The notes beneath the pieces are model-generated. The model was not told the origin of the DNA, did not search any database, and was given only the letters and a program-made list of their open reading frames with translations. A stretch of DNA of 64,000 nt from Dichetophora obliterata (taxonomy: Eukaryota > Arthropoda > Insecta > Diptera > Sciomyzidae): NCBI GenBank assembly GCA_963920525.1, contig OY986435.1, forward strand, positions 258,933,462 through 258,997,461, written 5' to 3'. The position numbers and the translations under genes are program-made. Below, piece after piece: positions 23,576-35,045 of the stretch. The stretch's first letter is position 1, and every line of letters starts with the position of its first letter.

Positions 23576-25072
23576 TATACAATTTTTGCATACAAATATC
23601 GGTGATTCCATGTCCTATCGGAAGCTTTTGTTCAAGAACTGATTTTAACGATTCCGATTTTTTTCAAATTTTGCACGTCGATAGTTCTTTAAAAACAACA
23701 AATATTTGTTTACTTTTTTATAAGTTTTATTTTTTTTTTTACAAAAAAATGTTGAGAACATATTTTAAAGATCTTGAATTAGACTTCTTTGTTGTGTACT
23801 TTTTTACCAACACTCTGTGAAAATTTTGACTAATACTACTACTAAAAGGTTTATTCATATTTTTCATGGCGTTTTGAAGGCCACTATTTTTTTGGCGCTT
23901 TGAAAATATTTTCGTATTGAGGCATTCATTCTTAATGCATTCTCAAAATTTGATGTTGGAGAATCTGTGTTTATTATTTTATTTCAATTTATTTTCATTT
24001 AAATTTTTCAAAAACTGACAACACAATTTTTAAATACAAAATACTTTTATTTTTAATTTTAAATGGAATTTTTAGTACATTTTTACTAAACTAGGTACAT
24101 ATGGTACGCCAACAAAAAGAGTTATATGTTTTTCAGTAACTTGACGTATTGTGTTTTTATACACAATGCCGTAAATTGTCATTTATACAAAATGGTAAAG
24201 ATATTTCGTTTTTTGCTGAGACTTTTAGAATATTTCTTTTTGCAGTTTTTATCAAAATATGTATGACTTTTAAATTAGCATAATTTAAAGAATACGTATA
24301 CATTGGCTTACATTTTTCACGATTTTTATTTGTTTCGTGGTAACTTTTTGTGAATTTTTTCGTGTTTAATAAATTTTTAAATGCCAAATGATGAAAGAAG
24401 TAAGATGTTGACAGAATCATATTGACAGAATCATACAATATTGACAAAAAATTAAATTTTTTTTAACACCGTGATATTTTAGTACTTTTTGGAATAGGAA
24501 GATGTTGTCATATCGAGACCAAATTTTGTAAAGAAGATTTTCTACTTTATATTTATTCATTCTGCTCATTTTTATTGCAATAAAAATAAATTTTGGAAAT
24601 CTATTACGAATAGTAAATAACGATTTTTTAATGAGGATTGCTGTAATCATCCATAACAGGAACCTAAGATTATGAGCTCAGCTATCTTAATATTAAAAAT
24701 ATTATAAAGAGTTAGATAAATCGTAATCAATGTGATAATTTAATAGATGATATGAATAATGATGTGAATGTTATGATAATGGATGAATAAATATAATTTT
24801 TGAAAATCTATTATTATTAAGAATCTGCATCTAGAGAATGGGATCATTTCGTGATGAAAGCTTATGTTAATAGTCATCACTCCAATAATTATCAATTCCA
24901 TTCATAAGAAGTTTATAAAAAATTGTTTAAAAAAATTGCCTGTTTTTGGCTCAAAACCGGAGCAGGAAGATGAAGTCCTATTTATTTAAAATTTTGTGTA
25001 GTTAATGTATGATATCATATCTACCAATCCCGATAATGTACAGTTACGGTCAAAATGATAGTAGTGCCCTTA
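23576..25072. other. AT-rich non-coding stretch with a lone inverted-repeat-type terminus near 23600
   Basis: At 23601-23690 the phrase 'gtgattccatgtcctatcgg' followed by 'gattccgatttttttcaaat' echoes the ends of the long-inverted-repeat elements at 13526 and 15259, but no matching second arm was found. The rest is AT-rich with no recognised gene. Confidence 0.4.
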
Positions 25073-25179
25073 CACACAGAAAAAAACATTGTAAAATCAT
25101 CTAGAAACATAATGATTTTACATATTTCCCCAATGATTTTGCTTCATAGAGATTCATAGTAAAATCATTGTGATTTTCA

Positions 25180-25510
25180 TGTAAGAATCGCAACAAATTT
25201 TCATGTTGAAACATTATGAAACCATATAAAATCATTATGATGGTCATGTTGATTCCCTATGAAACCATGTAAAATCATTATCATGAGCATGTTGAATCAT
25301 TATGGAATCATGTGAAATCATTATGACGATTATGTTGAATCATTATGAAGTCATGTAAAAGCATTATGATAATCATGGTGAATCATTATACAATCATGTG
25401 GAATCGTTATGAAATCATGTAAAATCATTATTATGATAATTTTGATTCATTATGACATCATGTAAAATCATTATAATGGTCTTGTTGAATCATTATAAAA
25501 TCATGAAATC
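25180..25510 (+). repeat. ~43-bp tandem repeat
   Basis: Units built around 'catgtaaaatcattatgat' recur every 43-44 bp (for example 25227, 25271, 25313). Around seven diverged units lie just inside the left end of the CACACAG-ended element. Single related units recur near its right end at 27740-27970. Confidence 0.75.
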
Positions 25511-25560
25511 CAGCTGAATCCTAACCTCATTTTAAAATAAAAAGAAGTAAAAGGTGGTTT

Positions 25561-26639
25561 CATTGGCGTCGGAAGCGGGGGAAAGGGGGGCAGTTGCCCC
25601 CCACTTTTTTAGCTAGACAAACAATTTAAAAAAAAAACTTCGAAAGTTATTCAAAATATCAGCTTTTTTTACAACGATAATATTTTTGTATTATATATTT
25701 TCCTCTTCTTTCTTTCGTCTTCATAAGCATGCTTGCGGATAACCATTTTCTTTCTCTGTGTTTGCAAAAAGATAGAACAAAATGTAGAGTTTCTACTGCA
25801 AACCCACCACTTCAGTTTAAAAGCACCTTTAAGTATGTAGCTTAATACTGTAATATTGTAATCGAAGCCTTCAACGGAAAAGTGCCTTCCGAACAAAATC
25901 TAAAAACTAAACTAGATCTTTATGCAGATGACTTTGATGGGAGCGACCTCCACGCGCAACTTAAAATGCTGAAGCAATTGCCTAGCCAAACACCTTCAAA
26001 TTGTAGTGGCATTGTATCCCAATTTTCAAAAAATTGGATACTGTAAAAAAAACTATTAAATTAAGTTGAAAAACTTATTGCTTTGCTTTTGACTGTGCTT
26101 GCATCAGCAGCTTCATCTGAGCGTTTTTTTAGTGCACTAAGACGACTTAAAACGTATCTTCGAGAAACTATGAGACAGAAACGACTCACTCATGCGGCAC
26201 TTATACATATTCACAAAGATAAAACCGAAAAATTTAATTCGATGGAGGTGGTGAAAGATTTTGTTTCTTGCAAGGACAGAAAGAAACATTTTGGAATAAT
26301 TTAAATTGATATAACTTTTTGTACCTTATTGCATTTAAACCATGCAAAGATATACCTTGTCTTGCTTTATAAAAGCAACCATTATTTCTTATATTTTCAT
26401 ATTACCACATGAAAGATCCTTTAAAGAATGATCTCTAATATTGAAATTGGAAGAACTTTTAAAAATAATGAAATTTTAATATATTTATATTTTTTTATTT
26501 TAAACTAAAATAAAAAATTTGTTTATTCACATTCATGTTTCTTTGAAGAAATTTTGGTGAAATTTTTTGCACCACCATTTGTACTGCCCGCCCCCCCATT
26601 TGTACTGCCCCCAGATGAAATTCGCTTCCGACGCGCTTG
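25561..26639 (+). mobile_element. hAT element, 1079 bp, internally deleted
   Basis: The 8-bp duplication GGTGGTTT is perfect (25553-25560 and 26640-26647). The termini are CATTGGCGTCGGAAGCG and, reverse complemented, CAAGCGCGTCGGAAGCG. Sub-terminal runs of G/C (GGGGGGCAGTTGCCCCCC at left, CCCGCCCCCCC at right) are typical of a hAT group whose transposases carry a TTF-type zinc finger and DUF4371 (memory). The transposase is mostly deleted, with only C-terminal parts left. It inserted into the element at 25073-27991. Confidence 0.85.
25880..26304 (+). pseudogene. hAT transposase C-terminal remnant with dimerisation domain
   Basis: The last segment (26083-26304, beginning upstream around 26072 with LLTVLASAASSERFFSALRR) is the hAT C-terminal dimerisation domain. 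It has the A-x-SERFFSALRRLKTYLR core, followed by the RLTHAALIHIH helix and a KDF(V) tail. Upstream, 25880-26040 gives a degraded acidic segment with LYADDFDGSDLHAQLKMLKQLP in the same orientation, matching the region before this domain. The N-terminal zinc finger and the catalytic core Asp residues are absent, so the gene cannot be functional. The stop at about 26305 is probably the native stop. Confidence 0.85.
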
Positions 26640-27334
26640 GGTGGTTTTATTTTTTTTTATTGAAAAATATAATAGAAATTGACGACGTATAATTATAAAA
26701 CTTTATTTCTTCTAATATAAACATATGTCAGAGTCTAATATAGACATACCTCATACCTACGAAGTCCAATGGGTGGTATAGCTTCCTGTATATCTTCCTT
26801 ATATAAATACCTTAAGATTTCGTATTCAATTGAAGATTCTAAAAAAATAACATTTTGAAATTAGGGTTATTTACGAATCGTGCATTTCCCAGTGCAGTTG
26901 AGGACTTGCACACTTTTCAAAAACAAAATACACGTATGTTTAAAATGTGCACAGGTGGTTTTATTTTGTAGCCTAAAAATTGAGGACTTGAACCGTTCAC
27001 ACTGAAAATTTGAACAGCTTTGTTAGTTACCCAGTGATATGATCTTTCAGTGCTTAAATATTGTTGTTAGTGCTTTTTGTTAATAAATCTAAAAAGTTAT
27101 GTCACCAGCATGCTGGCGTCGTCAGCCAAAATAAAGCATGCATCCAACAATAAATTGACAAGCAATGCACCAACATACTTTGGCGATGGAAAACTGTGAT
27201 AATGCACTAACAAAACCATCTAACAACAACATGCAAATCGCGTTGCTGTTACTGGGCAAGAAAAATACTGTAACTACACTAGTAATGTATGTTACTATTT
27301 TTGCTGTTTTTTATTGAATACTATTATTGAATTA

Positions 27335-27533
27335 GGATGAGTTCCTTAATGAATTTATGCAATGCATCAGTGTGCTTTATTTTGAATTGGTTCGAAGTTT
27401 TTTAACCAAAACTGCGCAACTAGACTATTTTTAAGAATGTCAACAGAGTTGCACTGTTTTTGTAACTAAATTTAGCACCAATTCAAAATGAAACACACTG
27501 ATGCATTGCATAAATGCATTTAGGAACTCATCC
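27335..27533. mobile_element. Palindromic MITE, 199 bp, TTA duplication (Harbinger-like)
   Basis: Arms beginning GGATGAGTTCCT extend about 55 bp inverted, including GCAATGCATCAGTGTG. TTA flanks both sides (27332-27334 and 27534-27536), the 3-bp TWA duplication usual for PIF/Harbinger elements. It is nested in the element at 25073-27991. Confidence 0.75.
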
Positions 27534-27991
27534 TTAATCATATTTTGGGGATACTTACTTTTCAAGTAATGTTTCACTTCCGACAAATTAAATTGTTTCA
27601 AAAGTTCGTCGAGCTCAGCCTTGCAACTTTCGACGCTTCTTGCAACTTTCGATTAAACTTTTGATATGCAAAAATTCACCAGAACTTAACGGAACTTCTT
27701 AAGCACGCTAACAATTTTTTTTACATGATGCAATAGTGATTTTAGTCAATTCCATAATGATTCTACATGAAATCATGTTGATTAACTTTTACATACTGCA
27801 ATAATGATTTTACATGAAATCATAATGTTTTTACTCTGCAAAATTAATACCAACACATACACACCATGGACGTGTGCGTGCGTGTTTTTTTACATGATTT
27901 TGTGATTGCTGTCACCACGAAATATGAAATCATGTAAAATGAAATCAACTACGCATCACAATGATTTTACTATGCAAAATTTTTCTGTGTG

Positions 27992-30105
27992 TATATTCAG
28001 ACATGCTTGGATAAATGTTACTACAAATTTTGGATCCGGTAAACTTATTATTATTCCTATATGAACTTTCAACACTGGTGCCGAAATTGTACTGAAACGA
28101 AAGTTCCCCCCTATATTGTAAAATTTTCAAGAACAAGGTGTTTTACGGTTTTTTGCACGTGTATCCTTAAATATATACTGTTGATTTATATTCTAAATTA
28201 CTCACCATAAAGTAAAAAATAATAGTTTGCATTTTTGAATAAATATCAAACTTTCCATCAATAAATCAACTACTGTTGTGTCATCTGCTGCAGTGGAGCT
28301 AAAATTTTTATTTTATCAACGAAAATCAACAAATTTTGTATCTCTTATTTTAGCGGAGCTGTTACACATACGTAAGATACTTACATAAGATACATACTTA
28401 GCATATTTTTTTAAAAGTATCAACCGGACAATGCAAAAAATTTTTTTTTTAAATTTCGTGCTTGTGGCACCACATTAATATTTAAATTTGTTAATAAATT
28501 CAAAAATTGAGTTTCCAATTTTCTATGGTTCTTGGAATGAATTTTTACTTTAAACATTCTTTACTGTACGATTATTGTATTTATTGCTGTTTTCTATTGT
28601 GAAGTTTAACAATTCAACCATGAAATTCTTTAAAGGGCTTAGGGAAGGAAAAGTTAAATAAATATTTTAATTTTTGTATGGAAACATGGAAACTAAAAAC
28701 CAGTTTCATGAGCTTTTCCAATCTGAAATCAATCTACGCTAATAAGGTGGAATGCTTCAAAATAACTGAAACATTTTCCCTTGCAGATAAATTGATATCA
28801 GTTAAAATTGTAGTAATTTAAAACTTCGAACTGCCTTAAAATGTATTAAATTATCGCTAACGGCTCATAAGAAACAAATGTAGAGTATTTGTTGTTAACG
28901 TATGATAACTAGTGCTGCAGAAAGCTTAGCGCATCAAAACTCTCTAATTAACTGACTACGTATAAAAATAAAAAAAGTTTTATGTGAAAAGATAACAAAG
29001 CTTAACGAACTGTAGTGAAAGAAAACAATAAATACTAAGGCCAAATAAAAAAGTAAAAATTTTTTAAAGAGAGATGCTTAAGAAATTCTTCGTTTAACCC
29101 AATATCTCCAGCCATCCTACATTAGCCTCCCATCAAACCTTGTTTAGCTGCTTTCATGGCAAATTATGAATGTTGGTTTGAGCACACCTGTAAAACCAAG
29201 CAAAGCAAACAATATACAGCCCATTGCCGCCCATTTTGTCAGCCTGCTTCAATGTTTGAGTAAGTATGCACCCGCTTAAAGTCTTAAAACGGCAATGAAT
29301 AGCTTTTTTGTGTGTTTAGTGAAAAACACAATATAAATACTACTTAGCAGTGTGCCATTCACGTCGCCTTAAATAGAATTTCACTCACTTCCACCAAAGC
29401 ACCTTGCCTCATTTCAACGTTAACACCATGAGTGCATATGTCAATTAAAGTCAGCTCACTAATGATAAAAACATTGCTCTAAGGCGAACAGTTCAAACCA
29501 ACCCTTAAATATATACTTCTACTGGCTTTGAGAAGGCTTTTAGCAGGGATTTTATACTTTTTTAAAAATTACCGGTTTTTTTAATAATGGCAAGGTTGAG
29601 TAATTCCAAAAAAATGAAAAAGAAGTGGACTAAACCGCTATACTAATGGTTTCTCGGAATGTAGTTGTAAGGACAGAAATTTGGACAATCAGAATACAAT
29701 CTTACGCATATTTATGGTAATATTTCTTTGGTCATATACAATAAGTAAATAACTAATAATATCTGAATTGCATATAAATACGCGGAGATAATTATTTTGA
29801 TTGAATCAATCAAAAGTTTTGCTTAAAAGCAAATCAGAAAAACTGTGCTCAATCACGGTGTGACTTTAGAGAAACATTGCTAAATTGAAATCACTTCTCA
29901 TGTGTTTAGAAAAAGCTAAATTATATTAAATTCAGGTAAAATTCTGCTAAACTTTGCTAAGCTAAAATTTTGCAAAAGCAAATTTCTACTTAATTCAAGC
30001 AAATATTTGCTAAGTTATTATAAACTTAAATACCAATTTTTACTTAACTCAAGCAAATATTTGCTTAGTTATTATAAACTCAAATTGCACAAATTCAAGT
30101 AAATC
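27992..30105. other. Non-coding stretch, partly less AT-rich
   Basis: No gene recognised. 29120-29500 is less AT-rich and looks like single-copy fly non-coding DNA, with CA-rich and 'ccattcacgtcgcc' type words; it could hold a regulatory element or untranslated sequence but nothing in it proves that. Confidence 0.4.
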
Positions 30106-30417
30106 GTTTTTATTTTTAATTAACAAGATCACTCGAAATAAATGAGCGAACGCAAAAATTCTAATGAAATGAGTTTATCTTTGCAAAAACTCGCGAGAGA
30201 GAAACAATAAATGAATAACAAAGAGAAGGCGTTGTTCAACTCAGTTTTTTGAGAAGCGCAATCTACGAGCGAATAATATGAAAGAGCGAAGAAATAGTTT
30301 TGATCACTCTGAATATTTGAAATAAGGAAAACAGAGTGAATCGTTCGTCAATTGAATAAAATTGATGAGGAGGAGTGCAATTTTTTTTCTTCAACTGAGA
30401 GTTTTTGCGAACCCTGC
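30106..30417 (+). repeat. Interspersed repeat, copy 1 (partner 41046-41781)
   Basis: This segment aligns with 41046-41781 except for a 433-bp insertion in the partner. Shared landmarks include 'aagatcactcgaaataa', 'aaagagaaggcgttgttcaa' and the end 'agagtttttgcgaaccctg'. It is non-coding and gives the empty site for the MITE at 41263. Confidence 0.8.
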
Positions 30418-30436
30418 TACATACTCTAGTACCGAA

Positions 30437-31345
30437 TTTCAATACCCTAGTGTCGTATTAACTGAAATACAGTATTTTTCTAATGGTGACACGTCCTTTT
30501 CTAATGGTGACTTTTTTCATCGTTGTTTTGTAATAATTCTACCCATTCTTGTAACGAGTTTTATAACCCTGGTGTCAATATTATTTGAGAAACAGTATTT
30601 TTCTAATATTATATATCCCCTTTGTAGAATATTGCCTACATTCTTGATCGTAATTTGTTATAACTGGGCCTACCCCTGTATTAAATGTAAGTAACCTAGT
30701 GTCAATATTAACTGAGATATAGTGTTTTTCTAATAGTGACACGCCCTTTGTCGAATTCCGCCCACTATATTCGTCGTGTTTTGTAATAGTTCTATCCATT
30801 CTTATAACGAATTTTTTTACTCTGATGTCAATATTATTCGAGATATAGTTTTTTTCTAATATTGCCTTGCAATTTTGTCCAATAACGCCCACTTTCTTGA
30901 CAGTAATTTTCCATAATTGTGTCTACTCCTGTACTAAATGTTAGTACCCCAGTGTTAATATTATTCGATATACAGTGTTTTTCTAATATTACCACGCCAA
31001 TTACCACTAGCTTCGGTTAAAAGCAATTCAAATTGTCTTTCACGGTTGTTTCGTCTAATTAATAATTCACGTATGGTTCCAATCAAATCCTCTAAATAAT
31101 CTATCCCTTTCCTTTCAGGTCAAAGACCAAACCTTGTTTGTATAAGGCTCAACCCTTGGTTCTTTAATTTAAAAAAAAAAATTGTTCAATAACGCCCACT
31201 TTCTTGACCATAATTTGTAGTAATTGTTCCCACCACTGTACTAAATTTCACTCTAGTGTCAATTTTATTCGAGATACAGTGTTTTCCATTTATTTTAACG
31301 CTTCTTTGCCGAATATCGCCCACTATTTTAGACTGTTCCTCAGTG
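30437..31345 (+). repeat. ~125-bp tandem repeat, alternating types
   Basis: The anchor 'cagtgtttttctaat' recurs at 30471, 30594, 30721, 30847, 30974 and, after an inserted repeat, 31278; spacings are 123, 127, 126 and 127 bp. Odd and even units are more alike than neighbours ('cgttgttttgtaataattct' versus 'cgtaatttgttataactggg'), suggesting a ~250-bp higher-order unit. It may be a Helitron-associated array like those at 7.9-11 kb. Confidence 0.75.
31001..31181 (+). repeat. A-tailed interspersed repeat, copy 2 (SINE-like), inserted in the 125-bp array
   Basis: This is the plus-strand partner of 2122-2304 and ends in an 11-base A run (31171-31181). It interrupts the tandem array: the sequence resumes at 'attgttcaataacgcccact', matching the uninterrupted unit 'tttgtccaataacgcccact' at 30873. 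A short AATT/ATT duplication may flank it. Confidence 0.7.
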
Positions 31346-31920
31346 CTCAATGTCTTTATCTGTGGACAAAAAATAACGGCAATCGAGCAAGTGCTTTAGG
31401 AGTTATCGATGCACATACATTAAAAAAAAAAAACATAGTTACCAACAAACTTGAGAGCCTCCTCCTTTTTGAAGTTGGTAAGAAACCAATTCAGACCCAT
31501 TATATAAGTGTTCTAAGTAAATTTCATATCTTAATAACGAATAAATGTAGGGAATAATTGTGCCTGCTTCGAACAAAGTCCTTTGTTCAAAGTACCAACC
31601 ATAGTGGTATCTTTATAAGTTTAAGTATTTTAATGTTTATGATATTTATTTATATATCATTCTTTTTTATAGTTTTTCTTTTAAAAAGATTTTATAACTA
31701 TGAAGGAAGGTACGGTTGTATAGTCGATAGGACTAGAACCAAAAGTCAATAATTTCAAACATAGGGACTTTAAAAAATAATTTGGGTTATTTCCACTTGT
31801 AATTTCTGATTGATTACTGTCGATTTATTCTTTACAAAGGTTTTGCAAAAACGATCGTCAAAATCGATATAAAAATGATGCATCTCAATGTGACAGTCAA
31901 CTGGTTTTACCGCTGCAGAA
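31346..31920. other. No recognised gene
   Basis: AT-rich sequence; the frame at 31558-31752 encodes a hydrophobic Ile/Phe stretch that can be explained by T-rich composition. Confidence 0.4.
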
Positions 31921-33664
31921 TCTCTTCCAGCTAAGCGGTCGACTTCAGACTTCCCTCAATTATTTTCGAAACAAGGATTGTCATCATTTACTTCGGAATC
32001 TTCATTTAAACTAGTCACATGGTACTATGAAGACGACCTTAGGACGAATATCTATCTAGTTGTTCATTTCTAATGTGGCGAAAGAAGATACATCGTAACT
32101 GACACCGCAACAGCAACAATCGCATAAGCAGCTTACTTAAATGCCGGCTTGGTAACAACCGAAGATAAGCATTACGTTGCGATCAAATGAGAGTTTATCG
32201 GGCTCGTCGAGCACTTCGTTCGACAGGTGTAAAAAGTATCGGCTACATAAAAACGGTTCATGTCTTGTTCTTCGATGTAGTTAACACTGAAATACCAACA
32301 CTGTTGTCTTAAGAAAGTCAAAGATAATCATATCTCGATACTACAGGAGCCTGTTTCCCTGGTTTTTTTCGCATGGCACGGTCGATATTGGCGATGCGGC
32401 TACTATTACAACATCAATTTAAAAGCGATCGTTTTATGGAAAAGCATGTTGACATGTCAATAATCAAAGATATCGGTCGCGATGGCACGGCTGTAAATGT
32501 TGGTGCAAAAGCTGGTGCTCTTCGCCACCATTTGAATTGTCAATGAAGTCTCACGTGCAATGATTTGTGTGTTTACAAGCGGATTGCCGTTACGGGTGTT
32601 GATGCGCAAACTTATAGGAGAAACAAAGAACCAAAACAATGTCACTGGACCAATTGGCGATAAACTAAAAAACTGTACAGTTCGAAAGAATAGCGTTCGA
32701 AGAAGAATTGAATGATTATAATACAACGATGCTTAGTACTAACTAAATTGTTAAATATCTGATAGATATTTGCAGAATTATTTCTACTGGTACCGCACCA
32801 GAAAACTTTGAATGTCGTGAAAAAGATAAATATTGAAGAAAATATATGCCTTCTAAGAGATTAAAATCAATATTTATTATTTTTTTAAAAGATATTTATA
32901 AGAAATATGTTCCATATGTTGCAAAACAGTATGCTGCGTATGCATTGCTACGACAAATCCATCGTCTGCCTTCAAAAAATCATACAATATATATTGCGAG
33001 TTTACGCTCCGATGAGTCTACACATCAAGCATCATTTATCTTGTGTCAGTAGTGCACATATGTTCATAGACCAATACAGTTCTCACGATTCCTCGTATCA
33101 CTTGTGCCAACCGTGTTAATGCAAACCTTCGATAAATGCATTAATTTTGCCCATCCTTAAAATATAAAATTGGCGATTAGTAACGACGATCGACAACCGA
33201 TTCGGGAATTGGAGTGTCGCTGAATTCGGAATGCATGGAGTGAATTGATCAAAGCTTCAGTTGTCGCCGTTTGCGAGTATAAGAAACCACTATTAAGCTA
33301 TTCGTGCACGGGCTATGCGGATATGGTTCGCTGGAATAAAATTCCACCCAAACAAACAATACTTCTAATATTACGCGATCACTTGATCACGGAAAAAAAT
33401 ATTGAGCGACTGGCAAAACTTAAAATCACTAATCCTAAGTTCAAAGGCAAAATCGGAAATGTAGCAGAGGACGAAATTAAATTCGGCATGGCATTCACAA
33501 GCAGTAGAAAGGTGTACTAAGTTGTGACCGAAGCCTCAAAGCACGTTTCTGGCGAGTCACAGTATGAGGGAAACATTATCGCAAAACTTCGACAACGCAA
33601 CATGATGCCATCTCTTACTGCCAAGAAATTATTTTATACCGGCACGTATGATAGTGTTTTTTAA
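31921..33664 (+). pseudogene. Degraded ~580-codon coding region of unknown origin
   Basis: Over 1.7 kb the sequence is richer in GC than its neighbours and carries protein-like frames passed from one to the next. Frame 1 runs from 31921 to about 32240, frame 3 from about 32235 to 32545, and frame 2 from about 32550 to the stop at 33662. The last part spans roughly 370 codons without a frameshift, broken only by point stops at 32600, 32615, 32666, 32744, 32834, 33050, 33158, 33221 and 33518. Residue composition is balanced, for example GRDGTAVNVGAKAGALRHH near 32480 and GYADMVRWNKIPPKQ near 33310. I recognise no family and see no terminal repeats, A tail or transposase motif. A lone, decaying, intron-free coding sequence could be an endogenous viral element or a processed or transferred gene; both are inference. 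Confidence 0.5.
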
Positions 33665-34689
33665 CCGAAACTCAAAACTTTAGACCAAATAAAATTTAGA
33701 TTTATCTCATTTCCACGTAGGTCCTTGGGTTGGACAATGGTCGCAAACCAGTTAAAATGATTATAGTGTTTTGGATTGTTTTTGAAATCAGGATTGTTTT
33801 TCGAGTACCTTAAATTGATAATCACCATAATAATTGATATATGGAATAAAATATACTTAAATACGCGTTTTATATATATCAAATATTTAAATTCCGCTGA
33901 AAAGCCAATTAATGTGCTTAGTGGAAAATCCCAATTGCCAATAGGGGGTATGTTTTAGTACATAGGTGCATTCTGTCTGTCTCGGCTAATCTGGGCAGGA
34001 TCTAGAATGTAAATCGTGCATGCGTTTTGCTCGGGTATACGTATCTGTGGAAGATTCCATACCTCCGGGCGAATAAAAAAAAATAAGTAATAAAAGACAT
34101 GAAATTTATTCATCAAAATCGTTTTATTTTTTTGTTATTTATTATATATAGCTGGGTCAATTTTAGTTATAAAGGCAAGTGTTAACATCAAAATACATCT
34201 AATTTATGGACAAAAATAAGTGTTGAACACTTCAATAACGTGCCTCAAATGTGTTATCCACTAAAAATGCAAAAATTTGAAAAATTTTTAAATTTTGTTT
34301 TTCTCTGATTTAAAAAAAAAACTGATATCTCAGTAACCAGATGTCCCAGACAATTAAACAATACATCACAATATTTGTATTGAAGTTATCTATACCTTTT
34401 GTAAACATTGTAATGCAGTCACTTAAGTTTTGCGGATGTTACTTAGAAAAAAAGATGAAATATCGCTTTAAGTCATCATATATTGGGGTAGAGGCGGGCC
34501 GGAGTGGCCGCAGTAAAATATAATCAAATTTAATTTTTTCCAATGGCAACTTTTTACCACTTACCAACTTTGATCCAGAATAAAAAGTTTCAATACGTTA
34601 CTCCCTAGTGGGGACTCAATGGGTTCATGAGATATAAACATTTAACATCTAAACATAAATATCTCTTTGATTAACAAACCAATTTCTTA
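33665..34689. other. Non-coding stretch with a small GC-rich patch
   Basis: No gene recognised. 33960-34080 and 34490-34510 ('ggcgggccggagtggccgc') are GC-richer islands without an assignable function. Confidence 0.4.
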
Positions 34690-35045
34690 ACCGAATTTTA
34701 TGTTTGAACTATTCTGCTGTTTCTGCCGTTGGAAAGGTACTTGAACGGACTTTGATTCACAAATAGCTTTGGGATAGTTTACGTGCTTGGTTGTATCCCT
34801 TGCGCTAAGGTAATTAATTTCGATGTGGGAGTGCATGGAACACAATAAAATTTAAATAATTTTCTCAAAATTGCTTAAAAATTCATTTTCCCAGCTTTAA
34901 GTTAATCGCACCCTTACATCGCAATTAATTACCTAACCACAAGGAATGGAACAACCGAAACTGTACAAAATTTTAATATTTTAAGATTAAAGTCCTTTTA
35001 ATTACCTTTCCAATGGTAGTTCAAACTTAACATTCGGTTAAGAAT
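34690..35045. repeat. Diverged inverted repeat, possible remnant of a long-inverted-repeat element
   Basis: 34690-34830 and the reverse complement of 34890-35045 share 'ttcttaaccgaat', 'ttggaaaggta', a Lys-codon-like 'tgtat/tccattcccttg' region and 'ggtaattaatt'. A similar single arm occurs at 19310-19400 inside the minus-strand Helitron. Outside the right arm, 35205-35230 reads 'aaaatcggagatggtcattc', like the end words of 13526 and 15259 inverted. Confidence 0.45.

Larger units (their letters stand above)
25073..27991. mobile_element. CACACAG-ended element with internal tandem repeats, host to a hAT and a MITE
   Basis: The left end CACACAGAAAAAAA and right end TTTTTCTGTGTG are inverted and flanked by TA (25071-25072 and 27992-27993). 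Both arms carry 'aaatcatgtaaaatcattatg'-type repeats (in tandem at the left). Removing the hAT at 25561-26639 leaves about 1.8 kb. No transposase of its own is visible. Terminal CAC and a 2-bp duplication recall the element at 48692-49856; CACTA-like or Tc1-like affinity is unresolved. Confidence 0.6.

Noticed and set aside
25180..25510. CRISPR-like regular repeats
   Set aside because: The ~43-bp units are diverged throughout with no unique spacers; they belong to a transposon arm.
27335..27533. Rho-independent terminator or RNA hairpin gene
   Set aside because: The hairpin is the palindrome of a MITE with a TTA target duplication.
32457..32726. Minus-strand 89-codon gene
   Set aside because: It is the antisense of the degraded + strand coding region, which has the more protein-like composition.
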